Both the position numbers and the translations under genes were made by a program. 41,295 nucleotides of DNA from Streptomyces sp. GKU 895 (GTDB taxonomy: Bacteria; Actinomycetota; Actinomycetes; Streptomycetales; Streptomycetaceae). The notes below the pieces were generated by a model that was not told the origin of the DNA, did not search any database, and saw only the letters and a list, made by a program, of their open reading frames with translations. Position 1 is the first letter of the stretch, and the number at the start of each line of letters is the position of its first letter. Below, piece after piece: positions 24,711 to 33,433 of the stretch. The DNA lies in assembly GCA_002027195.1 (NCBI GenBank), contig MWJO01000080.1:1-41295 (forward strand), written 5' to 3'.

Positions 24711-25430
24711 TTACCCGAGCCTCGCGCGGACTCCGAGTACCGCGGTACCGACGCGTACATGTGTCGCTCCGGCGGCCACGGCCTGTTCGAGATCCGCACT
24801 CATCCCTGCCGAGACCATGTTCGCAGCCGGATGGGCTCGGCGCAGGTCGGTCGACAAATCCATCAACCGCTCGAACGCCGCCTGTTGGCGCCCCGCGTAC
24901 TCCCCGGTGAGCGGCGCGACGGTCATCAGTCCGTCGAGCCGCAGCCCCGGAGCGCCGGCCACGAGGTCGGCCAACTCTTCGATTCCGCCGGGCGCCACGC
25001 CACCCCGCTCCCCTCGCTCGCTCTCCCCCGCGTCGAGCGCGACCTGGAGCAGACACCCCACCTCGCGCCCGGCCCGGACGGCCTCCTTGGAGAGGGCCGT
25101 CACCAGCTTCGAACGATCGACGGACTGCACGAGATCCGCGTAACCGACCACGGATCGCACCTTGTTGGTCTGAAGCTGACCGACGAAATGCCAATTAAGG
25201 GGCAGATCCGAGCATTCGGCGGCCTTGGGTGCCGCGTCCTGGTCCTTGTTCTCGGCGACGTCGCGGACGCCGAGTTCCGACAGGATCCGCACATCGCTCG
25301 CGGGGTAGGTCTTGGTGACCACGATCAGGGTCACCTCTTCACGCTTGCGCCCCGCGGCCACGCACGCGGCGGCGATGCGCTCCTCCACCTTCGCCAGATT
25401 TGCGGCGAGTTCGCCCTTACGGTCCGTCAT
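24711..25430 (-). CDS. ylmE: YggS/YlmE family pyridoxal-phosphate homeostasis protein
   Basis: The 239-residue protein is a single-domain PLP-binding barrel related to the N-terminal half of alanine racemase. VTKTYP places the PLP lysine at Lys40, and NWHFVGQLQTNK, MSAGMSADLEQAVAAGATHVRVGTAVLG (the phosphate-binding end) complete the family signature. The family keeps free vitamin B6 and amino-acid pools balanced and has no clear catalytic activity. It lies 6 bases downstream of ylmD, so the two are surely co-translated. Its presence in the division cluster is conserved among Gram-positives. Confidence 0.93.
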   Translation of the reverse strand: MTDRKGELAANLAKVEERIAAACVAAGRKREEVTLIVVTKTYPASDVRILSELGVRDVAENKDQDAAPKAAECSDLPLNWHFVGQLQTNKVRSVVGYADLVQSVDRSKLVTALSKEAVRAGREVGCLLQVALDAGESERGERGGVAPGGIEELADLVAGAPGLRLDGLMTVAPLTGEYAGRQQAAFERLMDLSTDLRRAHPAANMVSAGMSADLEQAVAAGATHVRVGTAVLGVRARLG

Positions 25431-25436
25431 GCTCTC

Positions 25437-26165
25437 TCAGTCCAGCCAGACATATCCCGCGAGTCGCCCCGTGGTGCGCTCGCGGCGGTACGAGAAGTGG
25501 TCGCGCGACTCCAGCGTGCACACCGGCGACTGCTCCCGGTCGCGCACCCCGAGCCGGTCGAGCTGCGCGTGCACTCCGGCGGTCACGTCGACGGCGGGAG
25601 TGCCCCAACTCGTCTCGGCGTACGCCGCCGGTTCGACGGCGGCGACCTCGGCGCGCATCGCGTCGGGGACTTCGTAGCAGCGGCCGCACACCGCGGGTCC
25701 CGTGCGGGCGACGATCCGGCCGGGTTCGGCGCCGAGTTCGGCCATGGCCTGTACGGCGGCGGGGACGACCCCGGCGACCATGCCGGGCCGCCCCGCGTGG
25801 GCCGCGGCGACGACTCCGGCGACCGGGTCGGCGAGCAGGACGGGCGTGCAGTCGGCGGTGAGGACGGCGAGGGCGAGACCGCGTTCGGCGGTGACGACCG
25901 CGTCGACCTCGGGCACCGGCCGGTCCCCCCACGCCTCGGAGACCACCGCCACCTCCGCCCCGTGCACCTGGTTCATCCAGACCACCCGCGCCGGGTCGAT
26001 CCCCAGCGACTTGGCGGCCAGTTCACGATTCGTACGGACGGCGTCGGCGTCGTCGCCGACCGCTCCGCCGAGGTTGAGCTCCTCGTACGGAACGGCGCTC
26101 ACCCCGCCCCACCGGTCGGTGAAGGCGAAGTGCGCGCCGCTCACGGTGTCGCGCCGTCCTATCAC
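25437..26165 (-). CDS. ylmD: YfiH/YlmD (PgeF) family multicopper-type purine nucleoside phosphorylase / laccase-domain protein
   Basis: The 242-residue protein belongs to the laccase-domain YfiH family (PgeF in E. coli). Family members have been reported as purine nucleoside phosphorylases, and as editors of misincorporated residues in peptidoglycan precursors. The metal-site segments are VHGAEV, TADCTPVLL and AAHAGRPGMVAG. The last differs from the common HAGWRG, as it lacks the Trp. The GTG start at 26165 overlaps the ftsZ stop by 4 bases (GTGA), so coupling to FtsZ translation is expected. A wall-precursor role would fit this location; that is inference. Confidence 0.9.
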   Translation of the reverse strand: MIGRRDTVSGAHFAFTDRWGGVSAVPYEELNLGGAVGDDADAVRTNRELAAKSLGIDPARVVWMNQVHGAEVAVVSEAWGDRPVPEVDAVVTAERGLALAVLTADCTPVLLADPVAGVVAAAHAGRPGMVAGVVPAAVQAMAELGAEPGRIVARTGPAVCGRCYEVPDAMRAEVAAVEPAAYAETSWGTPAVDVTAGVHAQLDRLGVRDREQSPVCTLESRDHFSYRRERTTGRLAGYVWLD

Positions 26166-27357
26166 TTCAGGAAGTCCGGCACGTCCAGTTCCTCGGCCGC
26201 GCTGTCCGAGTAGGTGCGCGACGGCGGGACCGGCGGGGCGACCGGGAGGTCGGCGACCGGCTCCGGCGCGGGCTCCGGCTCCTCCTTCGGCGTGACGCTG
26301 CCGAGCGAGCCGAAGGACGGGCGGGACTCGGGCTGCCGCACCGGGGTGGGCTCTTCGCGGCGGCCCGAGGCGGAGCTGGAGCCGAGGACGGTGTCCCGGC
26401 GGGCCGGCGGCTGGCCGCCGTCGAAGCCGGCCGCGATGACCGTGACACGGACCTCGTCGCCGAGGGCGTCGTCGATGACCGCGCCGAAGATGATGTTGGC
26501 CTCGGGATGCGCGGCCTCGCTCACCAGCTGGGCGGCCTCGTTGATCTCGAACAGGCCGAGGTCGGAGCCACCGGAGATGGAGAGCAGCACACCACGGGCG
26601 CCGTCGATGGACGCCTCCAGGAGCGGCGAGGAGATCGCCATCTCGGCGGCGGCCACCGCGCGGTCGTCGCCGCGGGCCGAGCCGATGCCCATGAGGGCCG
26701 AACCGGCCTCGGACATGACCGACTTGACGTCGGCGAAGTCGAGGTTGATCAGGCCGGGCGTGGTGATGAGGTCGGTGATGCCCTGGACACCGGAGAGCAG
26801 GACCTGGTCGGCCGACTTGAAGGCGTCGAGGACCGAGACCTGGCGGTCCGAGATGGACAGCAGCCGGTCGTTGGGGATGACGATGAGGGTGTCGACCTCT
26901 TCGCGGAGCTCCGCGATGCCGTCCTCGGCCTGGTTGGCGCGGCGCCGTCCCTCGAAGGTGAACGGGCGGGTGACCACGCCGATGGTCAGGGCGCCGAGGT
27001 TGCGTGCGATGTTGGCCACGACGGGCGCGCCGCCGGTGCCGGTGCCGCCGCCTTCACCGGCCGTCACGAAGACCATGTCGGCCCCCTTGAGGACCTCTTC
27101 GATCTCCTCGCGGTGGTCCTCGGCGGCCTTGCGTCCGACGGCCGGGTTGGCGCCGCGCCGAGTCCACGGGTGAGTTCACGGCCGACGTCGAGCTTCACGT
27201 CGGCGTCGCTCATCAACAGCGCCTGCGCGTCGGTGTTGATGGCGATGAACTCGACGCCCTTGAGACCGACCTCGATCATCCGGTTGATGGCATTGACACC
27301 ACCGCCGCCGACACCGATGACTTTGATGACTGCGAGGTAGTTCTGCGGTGCTGCCAC
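26162..27357 (-). CDS. ftsZ: Cell division protein FtsZ, with an apparent one-base frame break
   Basis: FtsZ is the tubulin-like GTPase that forms the Z-ring. The N-terminal part (KVIGVGGGGVNAINRMI onward) is in one frame. The tubulin signature GGGTGTGGAPV, the T7 region and the C-terminal core-binding end DVPDFLK are in another. They join if one C is restored between 27153 and 27154, giving GLGAGANPAVGRKAAEDH and a 398-residue protein, the expected length. The GTG start at 27357 has AGAGG about 8 bases upstream. In Streptomyces ftsZ mutants are viable but do not septate, so a true null is conceivable. Since neighbouring genes show similar breaks, sequencing error is more likely. The stop overlaps ylmD by 4 bases. 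Confidence 0.92.
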
Positions 27358-27454
27358 GTCGAAGGCCTCTCGCCTCGAGTTACGTGTCGTCGTCTCGCGT
27401 GGTCATGCGATACGACGACGGATGCCGAATGGGACGGTCCATAGTGCCGACCCG

Positions 27455-27479
27455 AACCCTAACGTTGAAGTTTAGGGTT
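27455..27479. promoter_or_regulatory. Inverted repeat in the ftsZ upstream region
   Basis: AACCCTAA (27455-27462) and TTAGGGTT (27472-27479) form a perfect 8-bp inverted repeat around 9 bases, about 100 bases before the ftsZ GTG. It is a plausible regulator site or a transcript hairpin in the ftsZ leader. Confidence 0.5.
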
Positions 27480-27485
27480 ACCAGT

Positions 27486-27545
27486 GTGTCTGTTCCCTGG
27501 AGTCTTCTGAACAGGACACTAAGTCGACAAGTGGCGCACGTTCAA
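27486..27545 (-). promoter_or_regulatory. ftsZ promoter region: candidate -35/-10 and WhiA-like GACAC motifs
   Basis: On the minus strand TTGAAC (27540-27545), an 18-base spacer and TAGTGT (27516-27521) form a candidate promoter in the 278-base ftsQ-ftsZ gap. This gap is where other streptomycetes have sporulation-controlled ftsZ promoters. GACAC, the published WhiA core, occurs at 27486-27490 (minus) and 27515-27519 (plus). Five-base motifs are frequent by chance, so this is suggestive only. Confidence 0.45.
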
Positions 27546-27635
27546 CGAACACGCCGAACCTCCCGTTTTTCTTTTCACCCTATGTGATCAGCCGTAGCGG
27601 TAGCCAACCAGGGTGCTGGCCTGCGCGGATGTACG

Positions 27636-28429
27636 TCAACTCCCTGATGACGCAGGGGCGGTGGGAACCGAGACGTCGAAGTGCCGCGCACCGGCCGCCG
27701 CTTTCAGCAGAGCGGTGAGCGTGCGGGCCTTCGCGGCACCCTTCTCGCTGCTCCCCCACGCGACGGTCCGGCCGTCGCTCAACTCCAGCGAGATGTCGTC
27801 GTACGAACGCACCTTGACGGTCCGGGTCGTGCGCGCGACGGCGGCCGGAATGTCACCGGCGACGCGCACCGCCTCGCGCACCAGCCGGCCGTCGCCGAAG
27901 CGGCGCAGGCTCGGGGTGGCGGAGCCCGAGTCGGCGAGCGTCAATTCGAGTGCGGGGACGCCTTTCGGGGCCCGGGAAACCGTGGCAAAACGGACGCCGT
28001 CATCGTCCACTTCGACAAACTTTCCGCCCTTTTCGACAATCAGAACCGGAGTGCGCTCGACCACTTTCAGCCCGATTCCGTGCGGCCAGGAGCGAGTCAC
28101 GTCAACCGAGTCAATTCGGGGCAATTTCCGGAGCAACCGCGCCTCAATCGCATCGGTGTCGACGGAAATCAGCGGCGATCCGAGCGGTACGTCGGCCGCC
28201 TCGCGCACCTGTGCCGGCGTCAGCACGCCGCGCCGGAGACCGACACCCGTTCCACGCGCAGCCACGGGGAGCCGTAGAGCGCCCAGACGCCGCCGGCACC
28301 GAGGAGGACCAGCGCGACGGCGAGAATGATGATCGTACGAGGCCGCGGCGGCCTCAGCCGTCGGGCAGGGGGCGGAACGGACGACTCCTGCTGGCGTTCA
28401 CCGCGTTCGGCGGTGGTCGGTCCGGCCAC
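27636..28429 (-). CDS. ftsQ: Cell division protein FtsQ (DivIB), with an apparent one-base frame break
   Basis: FtsQ is a bitopic scaffold that links the wall-synthesis complex to the Z-ring. The N-terminus (AGPTTAERGERQQESS, basic Pro-rich stretch, TM helix TIIILAVALVLLGAGGVWAL and the POTRA start WLRVERVSVSG) is in one frame. The rest (GVLTPAQVREAADVPLG to TAPASSGS) is in another. Restoring one C between 28229 and 28230 joins them into a 264-residue protein. GTG 28429 is preferred, with AAGGG about 8 bases upstream. The break has the same GCC/GCGCCG context as the one in ftsZ. It is followed by the ftsZ promoter gap and preceded by murG, 26 bases away. Confidence 0.9.
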
Positions 28430-28455
28430 GCTCCCTGCCCTTCGGTCATACGTTC

Positions 28456-29553
28456 CTAGTGGCGTGCACGGTTGGCGGCGATCGCCTCGTACACCATGCC
28501 GACGAGCAGGTCGTCGGCGTCCCGGCGGCCGAACTCGGCGGCGGCGCGGGACATCTGGTACAGCCGGTGCGGGTCGGCGAGCACGGGCAGGACGTTCTGC
28601 TGGACCCACTGCGGGGTGAGTTCCGCGTCGTCGACCAGCAGGCCGCCGCCCGCCTTGACCACCGGCTGGGCGTTGAGCCGCTGTTCGCCGTTGCCGATGG
28701 GCAGCGGGACGTAGGCGGCCGGGAGTCCGACGGCGGAGAGCTCGGCGACGGTCATCGCGCCCGCGCGGCAGAGCATCATGTCGGCCGCGGCGTACGCGAG
28801 GTCCATCCGGTCCACGTACGGTACCGGGATGTACGGGGGCATCCCCGGCATATGGTGCACCTGCGGCAGTTCGTTCTTCGGACCGACCGCGTGCAGGATC
28901 TGGATGCCGGCCTGCTGGAGCCACGGGGCGACCTGCTGGACGACCTCGTTGAGCCGGCGGGCGCCCTGGGAGCCGCCGGAGACCAGCAGGGTCGGCAGGT
29001 TCGGGTCGAGGCCGAACGCCGCGCGGGCCTCGGGGCGGACGGCGGCCCGGTCGAGGGTGGCGATGGTGCGGCGCAGCGGGATGCCGATGTAGCGGGCGTC
29101 GCGCAGCTTGCTGTCCGGGGTGGAGACGGCGACCTTGGCGGCGTAGCGCGAGCCGATCTTGTTGGCCAGGCCGGGGCGCGCGTTGGCCTCGTGGATCACG
29201 ATGGGCACGCCGAGGCGCTTGGCGGCGAGGTAGCCGGGCAGGGCCACGTAACCGCCGAAGCCGACGACGGCGTCCGCCTTGGTGCGCTCCAGGACCTGCT
29301 CGGCGGCCTTGATCGTGCCGCGCAGCCGGCCCGGCACGGTGATCAGCTCGGGCGTGGGCTTGCGTGGCAGCGGTACGGCGGGGATCAGCGCGAGTTCGTA
29401 GCCGCGCTCGGGGACGAGACGAGTCTCGAGGCCGCGCTCCGTGCCCAGGGCCGTGATCCCCACGGTCGGGTCCTGCCTGCGCAGGGCGTCCGCGAGGGCG
29501 AGCGCGGGCTCGATGTGGCCGGCGGTCCCCCCACCGGCGAGTACGACATGCAC
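28456..29553 (-). CDS. murG: MurG, undecaprenyl-PP-MurNAc-pentapeptide GlcNAc transferase
   Basis: The 365-residue GT-B glycosyltransferase converts lipid I to lipid II at the inner membrane face. The N-terminal glycine loop GGGTAGHIEPALALA, the second loop VGFGGYVALPG and the UDP-GlcNAc site segments (SGGSQGARRLNE, CRAGAMTVAELSA) are all present and correctly spaced. GTG 29553 opens with HVVLAGGG directly. It lies 6 bases after the ftsW stop; purines from the ftsW end (GGAGAGCGG) probably serve as its ribosome site. The stop is TAG. The frame is intact. Confidence 0.95.
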   Translation of the reverse strand: MHVVLAGGGTAGHIEPALALADALRRQDPTVGITALGTERGLETRLVPERGYELALIPAVPLPRKPTPELITVPGRLRGTIKAAEQVLERTKADAVVGFGGYVALPGYLAAKRLGVPIVIHEANARPGLANKIGSRYAAKVAVSTPDSKLRDARYIGIPLRRTIATLDRAAVRPEARAAFGLDPNLPTLLVSGGSQGARRLNEVVQQVAPWLQQAGIQILHAVGPKNELPQVHHMPGMPPYIPVPYVDRMDLAYAAADMMLCRAGAMTVAELSAVGLPAAYVPLPIGNGEQRLNAQPVVKAGGGLLVDDAELTPQWVQQNVLPVLADPHRLYQMSRAAAEFGRRDADDLLVGMVYEAIAANRARH

Positions 29554-29559
29554 CGAAAT

Positions 29560-30924
29560 TCACCGCTCTCCGGACGTACGTGCCGCCGAGGCACGCCGTC
29601 GCATCGTGTTCCATCTCCGCGGCTCCCTGGTCCGAGCGGAGCCCCCGGCACCCCGCTTTCTACCAAAGCGGGGTTGCCGCATCGCAAGCGCGGCCCGCGC
29701 AGCGGGCTCGTCACGAGCGAAGGCGATCAGCAGCCCGATCGCGAACATGGTCGGCAGCAGGGCGGATCCTCCGTAGGAGAACAGCGGGAGGGGGACACCG
29801 GCGATCGGCAGCAGGCCGAGCACCGCACCGATGTTGATCACCGCCTGCGCGGTGATCCATGTGGTCACGCCTCCCGCGGCATACCTGACGAAGGGGTCCT
29901 CCGTGCGGCCGGCCACGCGGATACCCGCATAGCCTAGAGCCGCGAACAGGGCCAGCACCGACAGCGTCCCCGCCAGGCCCAGTTCCTCACCGGTGACGGC
30001 GAAGATGAAGTCCGTGTGCGCTTCGGGCAGTTGCCCCCATTTTTCCACACTCGCGCCGAGCCCGGAGCCGAAGATTCCGCCGGAGGCGAGGGCGTAGATG
30101 CCGTGCACGGCCTGCCAGCAGTCGGCTCCCGCGGACCGGAGCTCGGTGGCGCCGATGCAGGCGAGCCGGGCCATCCGGTTGGGGCTGGTCTTGATGAGGA
30201 TCAGGCCGATCAGACCGGCGATCGAGAGCACCCCGACGAACAGCCGGGTCGGCGCCCCCGCGAGCCACAACAGGCCGAAGAGGATGGCCGTCAGGATGAT
30301 CGCGGTCCCCATGTCGCCGCCGAGCATGATCAGCCCGAGCAGCATGAAGGCGACCGGGACGAGCGGCACCAGCATGTGCTTCCACTGGGTCAGCAGCTTC
30401 TTGTCCTGCTTGCGCGCGAGCAGGTCGGCGCCCCACAGGACGAGGGCGAGCTTGCCGAACTCGCTGGGCTGGATCTGGAAGGAGCCGCCGAGCGAGATCC
30501 AGTTCTGGTTGCCGTTGACCGCCATCCCTATCCCCGGCACCTGCACCAGGGCCATCAGGAAGACCGCGCCCGCGAGGATCGGGTAGGCCAGCGCCCGGTG
30601 CAGCTTCACCGGCATGCGCGAGGCCACGAGCAGCAGCGCGGCGCCGATCGCCGCGGCCAGCAGCTGCTTGCGGAAGAAGTACGAGCCCGGCAGCGACATC
30701 TGCAACGCCTTGATCTGGGAGGCCGAGTAGACCATCACCAGCCCCAGCACGGTGATCAGCAGGCTGCCGCCGAGGATCAGGTAGTACGCGGTCAGCGGCC
30801 GGTCCCAGGCCTTCTTCGCGCGCAGGTAGAGCTGTCGTACGGGATTGTCGCGCACGGTCCGGGAGGCGGCGGGACGTCTGACGGTCCGCTGCACGGGCGG
30901 TCGGCCGGTACGGCTGCTGGGCAT
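29560..30924 (-). CDS. ftsW: FtsW, SEDS-family septal peptidoglycan glycosyltransferase
   Basis: The 454-residue polytopic protein polymerises lipid II with its partner FtsI. After a polar Arg-rich N-terminus of about 40 residues there are about 10 transmembrane segments. SEDS hallmarks are visible: VNGNQNWISLGGSFQIQPSEFGKLALV, GGDMGTAIIL, SGGIFGSGLGASVEKWGQLPEAHTDFIFAVTGEE (a region, not a single motif) and FSYGGSALLPTM. The C-terminal tail is basic. ATG 30924 has GGAGG about 6 bases upstream and lies 20 bases after murD. In Streptomyces FtsW is needed for sporulation septation but not for vegetative growth. Confidence 0.95.
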   Translation of the reverse strand: MPSSRTGRPPVQRTVRRPAASRTVRDNPVRQLYLRAKKAWDRPLTAYYLILGGSLLITVLGLVMVYSASQIKALQMSLPGSYFFRKQLLAAAIGAALLLVASRMPVKLHRALAYPILAGAVFLMALVQVPGIGMAVNGNQNWISLGGSFQIQPSEFGKLALVLWGADLLARKQDKKLLTQWKHMLVPLVPVAFMLLGLIMLGGDMGTAIILTAILFGLLWLAGAPTRLFVGVLSIAGLIGLILIKTSPNRMARLACIGATELRSAGADCWQAVHGIYALASGGIFGSGLGASVEKWGQLPEAHTDFIFAVTGEELGLAGTLSVLALFAALGYAGIRVAGRTEDPFVRYAAGGVTTWITAQAVINIGAVLGLLPIAGVPLPLFSYGGSALLPTMFAIGLLIAFARDEPAARAALAMRQPRFGRKRGAGGSARTREPRRWNTMRRRASAARTSGER

Positions 30925-30944
30925 CAGAGCCTCCGCTACGTCGG

Positions 30945-32363
30945 TCAGGAGCCGAGTTCGCGAACCGCCTCCGCGAACGCGTCACCGCGCTTGTTGTAGT
31001 TGGTGAACATGTCCATGGAGGCGCAGGCCGGGGCCAGCAGCACCGTGTCGCCGGGCTGAGCCAGCCGCTTCGCTTCCGTCACCGCCTGGAGCATCGCCCC
31101 AGTGTCGGTCCGGTCGAGGTCGACGACGGGTACTTCCGGCGCGTGTCGCGCGAGGGCTTCGCGGATCAGGGCCCGGTCGGCGCCGATCAGCACCACGCCC
31201 CGAAGTCGCTTTGCCGACTTGGCGACCAGCTCGTCGAAGGAGGCCCCCTTGGCGAGCCCGCCGGCGATCCACACGATGGACTCGTACGCCGCCAACGAGG
31301 CTTCCGCGGCGTGGGTGTTGGTGGCCTTGGAGTCGTCGACGTAGGCGACGCCGTCCACGTCGGCCACGTGCGCGATGCGGTGGGCGTCCGGGGTGAAGGC
31401 CCGCAGACCGTCCCGTACGGCCTTGGCGGGCACCCCGAAGGCACGCGCGAGGGCCGCCGCCGCAAGGGCGTTGGCGATGTTGTGCGGGGCCGGCGGATTG
31501 ACGTCGGAGACCTCGGCGAGCTCCTGGGCGTTCTTCTGCCGGTTCTCCACGAAGGCGCGGTCGACCAGGATGCCGTCCACGACGCCGAGTTGGGAGGGCC
31601 CGGGCGAGCCGAGGGTGAAGCCGATGGCCCGGCAGCCCTCCTCGACGTCGGCCTCGCGGACCAGGTCCTCGGTGGCCTTGTCGGCCACGTTGTAGACGCA
31701 GGCGACGCGATTGCCCTCGTAGACGCGGCCCTTGTCGCGCGCGTACGCCTCCATGGAGCCGTGCCAGTCGAGGTGGTCCGGGGCGAGGTTCAGCACGGCC
31801 GCCGAGTGGGCGCGTACCGAGGGCGCCCAGTGGAGCTGGTAGCTCGACAACTCCACGGCCAGGACGTCGTACCGCTCCTCGCCGAGCACCGCGTCCAGCA
31901 CCGAGATCCCGATGTTGCCGACGGCCGCCGTGCGCAGGCCCGCCGCCTTCAGGATGGACGCGAGCATCTGGGTGGTCGTGGTCTTGCCGTTGGTGCCGGT
32001 GATCGCGAGCCAGGGAGCCGCGTCGGGGCCGCGCAGGCGCCAGGCGAGCTCGACGTCGCCCCATACCTCGACTCCGGCCTCCCGGGCCGCCTCGAACAGC
32101 GGGCTGCCGGGCTTCCAGCCGGGTGACGTGACGACGAGTTCGGTGCCCTCGGGCAGAGTCCGGCCGTCGCCGAGGCGGACGGTGATGCCGAGCGCCTCCA
32201 ACTCGGCGGCCTGCTCACGCGCGCGTGCGTCGTCGCCGTCGTTGACGACCGTGACGAGCGCCCCGCGCGCGTGCAGCACCTTGGCCGCCGGGATGCCGGA
32301 GACACCGAGTCCGGCGACCGTGACGTGCTTGCCCTGGAAGTCCGCGGACACCGTGGAGGTCAC
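30945..32363 (-). CDS. murD: MurD, UDP-MurNAc-L-alanine:D-glutamate ligase
   Basis: This ATP-dependent cytoplasmic ligase adds D-Glu to the muropeptide. It has the N-terminal Rossmann-like VTVAGLGVSG, the P-loop ITGTNGKTTTT, the Mur-ligase core LNLAPDHLDWHGSMEAY, the YVDDSKATN segment and the C-terminal domain ending AFAEAVRELGS. The GTG at 32363 overlaps the mraY stop by 4 bases (GTGA) and gives 472 residues. An in-frame ATG at 32378 (MGSRK) would add five and increase the overlap; neither has a strong Shine-Dalgarno, so translation probably depends on mraY coupling. Confidence 0.95.
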   Translation of the reverse strand: MTSTVSADFQGKHVTVAGLGVSGIPAAKVLHARGALVTVVNDGDDARAREQAAELEALGITVRLGDGRTLPEGTELVVTSPGWKPGSPLFEAAREAGVEVWGDVELAWRLRGPDAAPWLAITGTNGKTTTTQMLASILKAAGLRTAAVGNIGISVLDAVLGEERYDVLAVELSSYQLHWAPSVRAHSAAVLNLAPDHLDWHGSMEAYARDKGRVYEGNRVACVYNVADKATEDLVREADVEEGCRAIGFTLGSPGPSQLGVVDGILVDRAFVENRQKNAQELAEVSDVNPPAPHNIANALAAAALARAFGVPAKAVRDGLRAFTPDAHRIAHVADVDGVAYVDDSKATNTHAAEASLAAYESIVWIAGGLAKGASFDELVAKSAKRLRGVVLIGADRALIREALARHAPEVPVVDLDRTDTGAMLQAVTEAKRLAQPGDTVLLAPACASMDMFTNYNKRGDAFAEAVRELGS

Positions 32364-33433
32364 TTTTCTGCTGCCCATCCCGCGTAGAAGAGACCCAGGC
32401 CGACGATCACACAGATGCCCTGGATGATCCAGAAGCGGACCACCACGAGGACCTCGGACCAGCCCTTGAGTTCGAAGTGGTGCTGGAGCGGCGCCATCCG
32501 GAAGACCCGCTTGCCGGTCATCCGGAACGAGCCGACCTGGATGACCACCGACATGGTGATGAGGACGAACAGGCCGCCCATGATGGCCACGAGCAGCTCC
32601 GTGCGGGAGCAGATGGCCAGACCCGTCAGGACACCGCCGAGGGCGAGCGAACCGGTGTCGCCCATGAAGATCTTGGCCGGCGAGGTGTTCCACCACAGGA
32701 AGCCGAGGCAGGCACCCATCAGCGCCGAGGCGATGACGGCGAGGTCGAGCGGATCGCGTACCTCGTAACAGGCGTTGGGGTTGGTCAGGGTGCCCGCGTT
32801 GGCGCAGGACTCCTGGAACTGCCAGACGCCGATGAACGTGTAGGCGCCGAAGACGAGCACGGAGGCGCCGGTCGCCAGACCGTCCAGACCGTCCGTCAGG
32901 TTCACGCCGTTCGACATGGCGAGGATCATGAACAGCGCCCAGATCACGAACAGCACCGGGCCGATCTTCCAGCCGAAGTCCGTGATGAACGACAGCTTGT
33001 CGGAGGCCGGGGTGTTGTTGCGGGCGTCCGGGAACATCAGGGCGAGCACGGCGAAACTGATGCCGACGATCAGCTGGCCGGCCATCTTCGCCTTGGCCCG
33101 CAGACCGAGCGAGCGCCGCTTGACGATCTTGATGTAGTCGTCGAGGAAGCCGACCAGACCCATGCCGACCATCAGGCCGAGCACCAACAGGCCCGAGTAG
33201 GTGGGCGGGTAGCCGGTGATGATCTTGGACAGGAAGTAGGCGGCGACCGTCGCCAGGATGAAGGCGATACCGCCCATGGTCGGGGTACCGCGCTTGCTGG
33301 CGTGCTCGCGCGGGCCGTCGTCGCGGATGTACTGGCCGTAGCCCTTGCGGGCCAGCAGCTTGATCAGCAGCGGGGTGCCGACCAGGGTCAGGAACAGACC
33401 AATGACTCCTGCGAACAGGATCTGCTTCATCAT
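32360..33433 (-). CDS. mraY: MraY, phospho-MurNAc-pentapeptide translocase
   Basis: The 357-residue protein, with about 10 membrane segments, transfers phospho-MurNAc-pentapeptide to undecaprenyl phosphate to make lipid I. Cytoplasmic loops show the family motifs: REHASKRGTPTMGG, the Asp-containing FLDDYIK, NLTDGLDGLA, MGDTGSLALGG and APLQHHFELKGW. The start is ATGATG at 33433/33430; the first ATG overlaps the murF stop (ATGA). GGTGAGG lies about 10 bases upstream. The stop overlaps the murD start by 4 bases, making a tightly coupled murF-mraY-murD unit. Confidence 0.96.
   Translation of the reverse strand: MMKQILFAGVIGLFLTLVGTPLLIKLLARKGYGQYIRDDGPREHASKRGTPTMGGIAFILATVAAYFLSKIITGYPPTYSGLLVLGLMVGMGLVGFLDDYIKIVKRRSLGLRAKAKMAGQLIVGISFAVLALMFPDARNNTPASDKLSFITDFGWKIGPVLFVIWALFMILAMSNGVNLTDGLDGLATGASVLVFGAYTFIGVWQFQESCANAGTLTNPNACYEVRDPLDLAVIASALMGACLGFLWWNTSPAKIFMGDTGSLALGGVLTGLAICSRTELLVAIMGGLFVLITMSVVIQVGSFRMTGKRVFRMAPLQHHFELKGWSEVLVVVRFWIIQGICVIVGLGLFYAGWAAEK

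Noticed and set aside
28220..29614. 464-codon minus frame ending in an FtsQ-like N-terminus
   Set aside because: Most is out-of-frame murG. Only its last part, from 28429, is real ftsQ sequence before the frame break.
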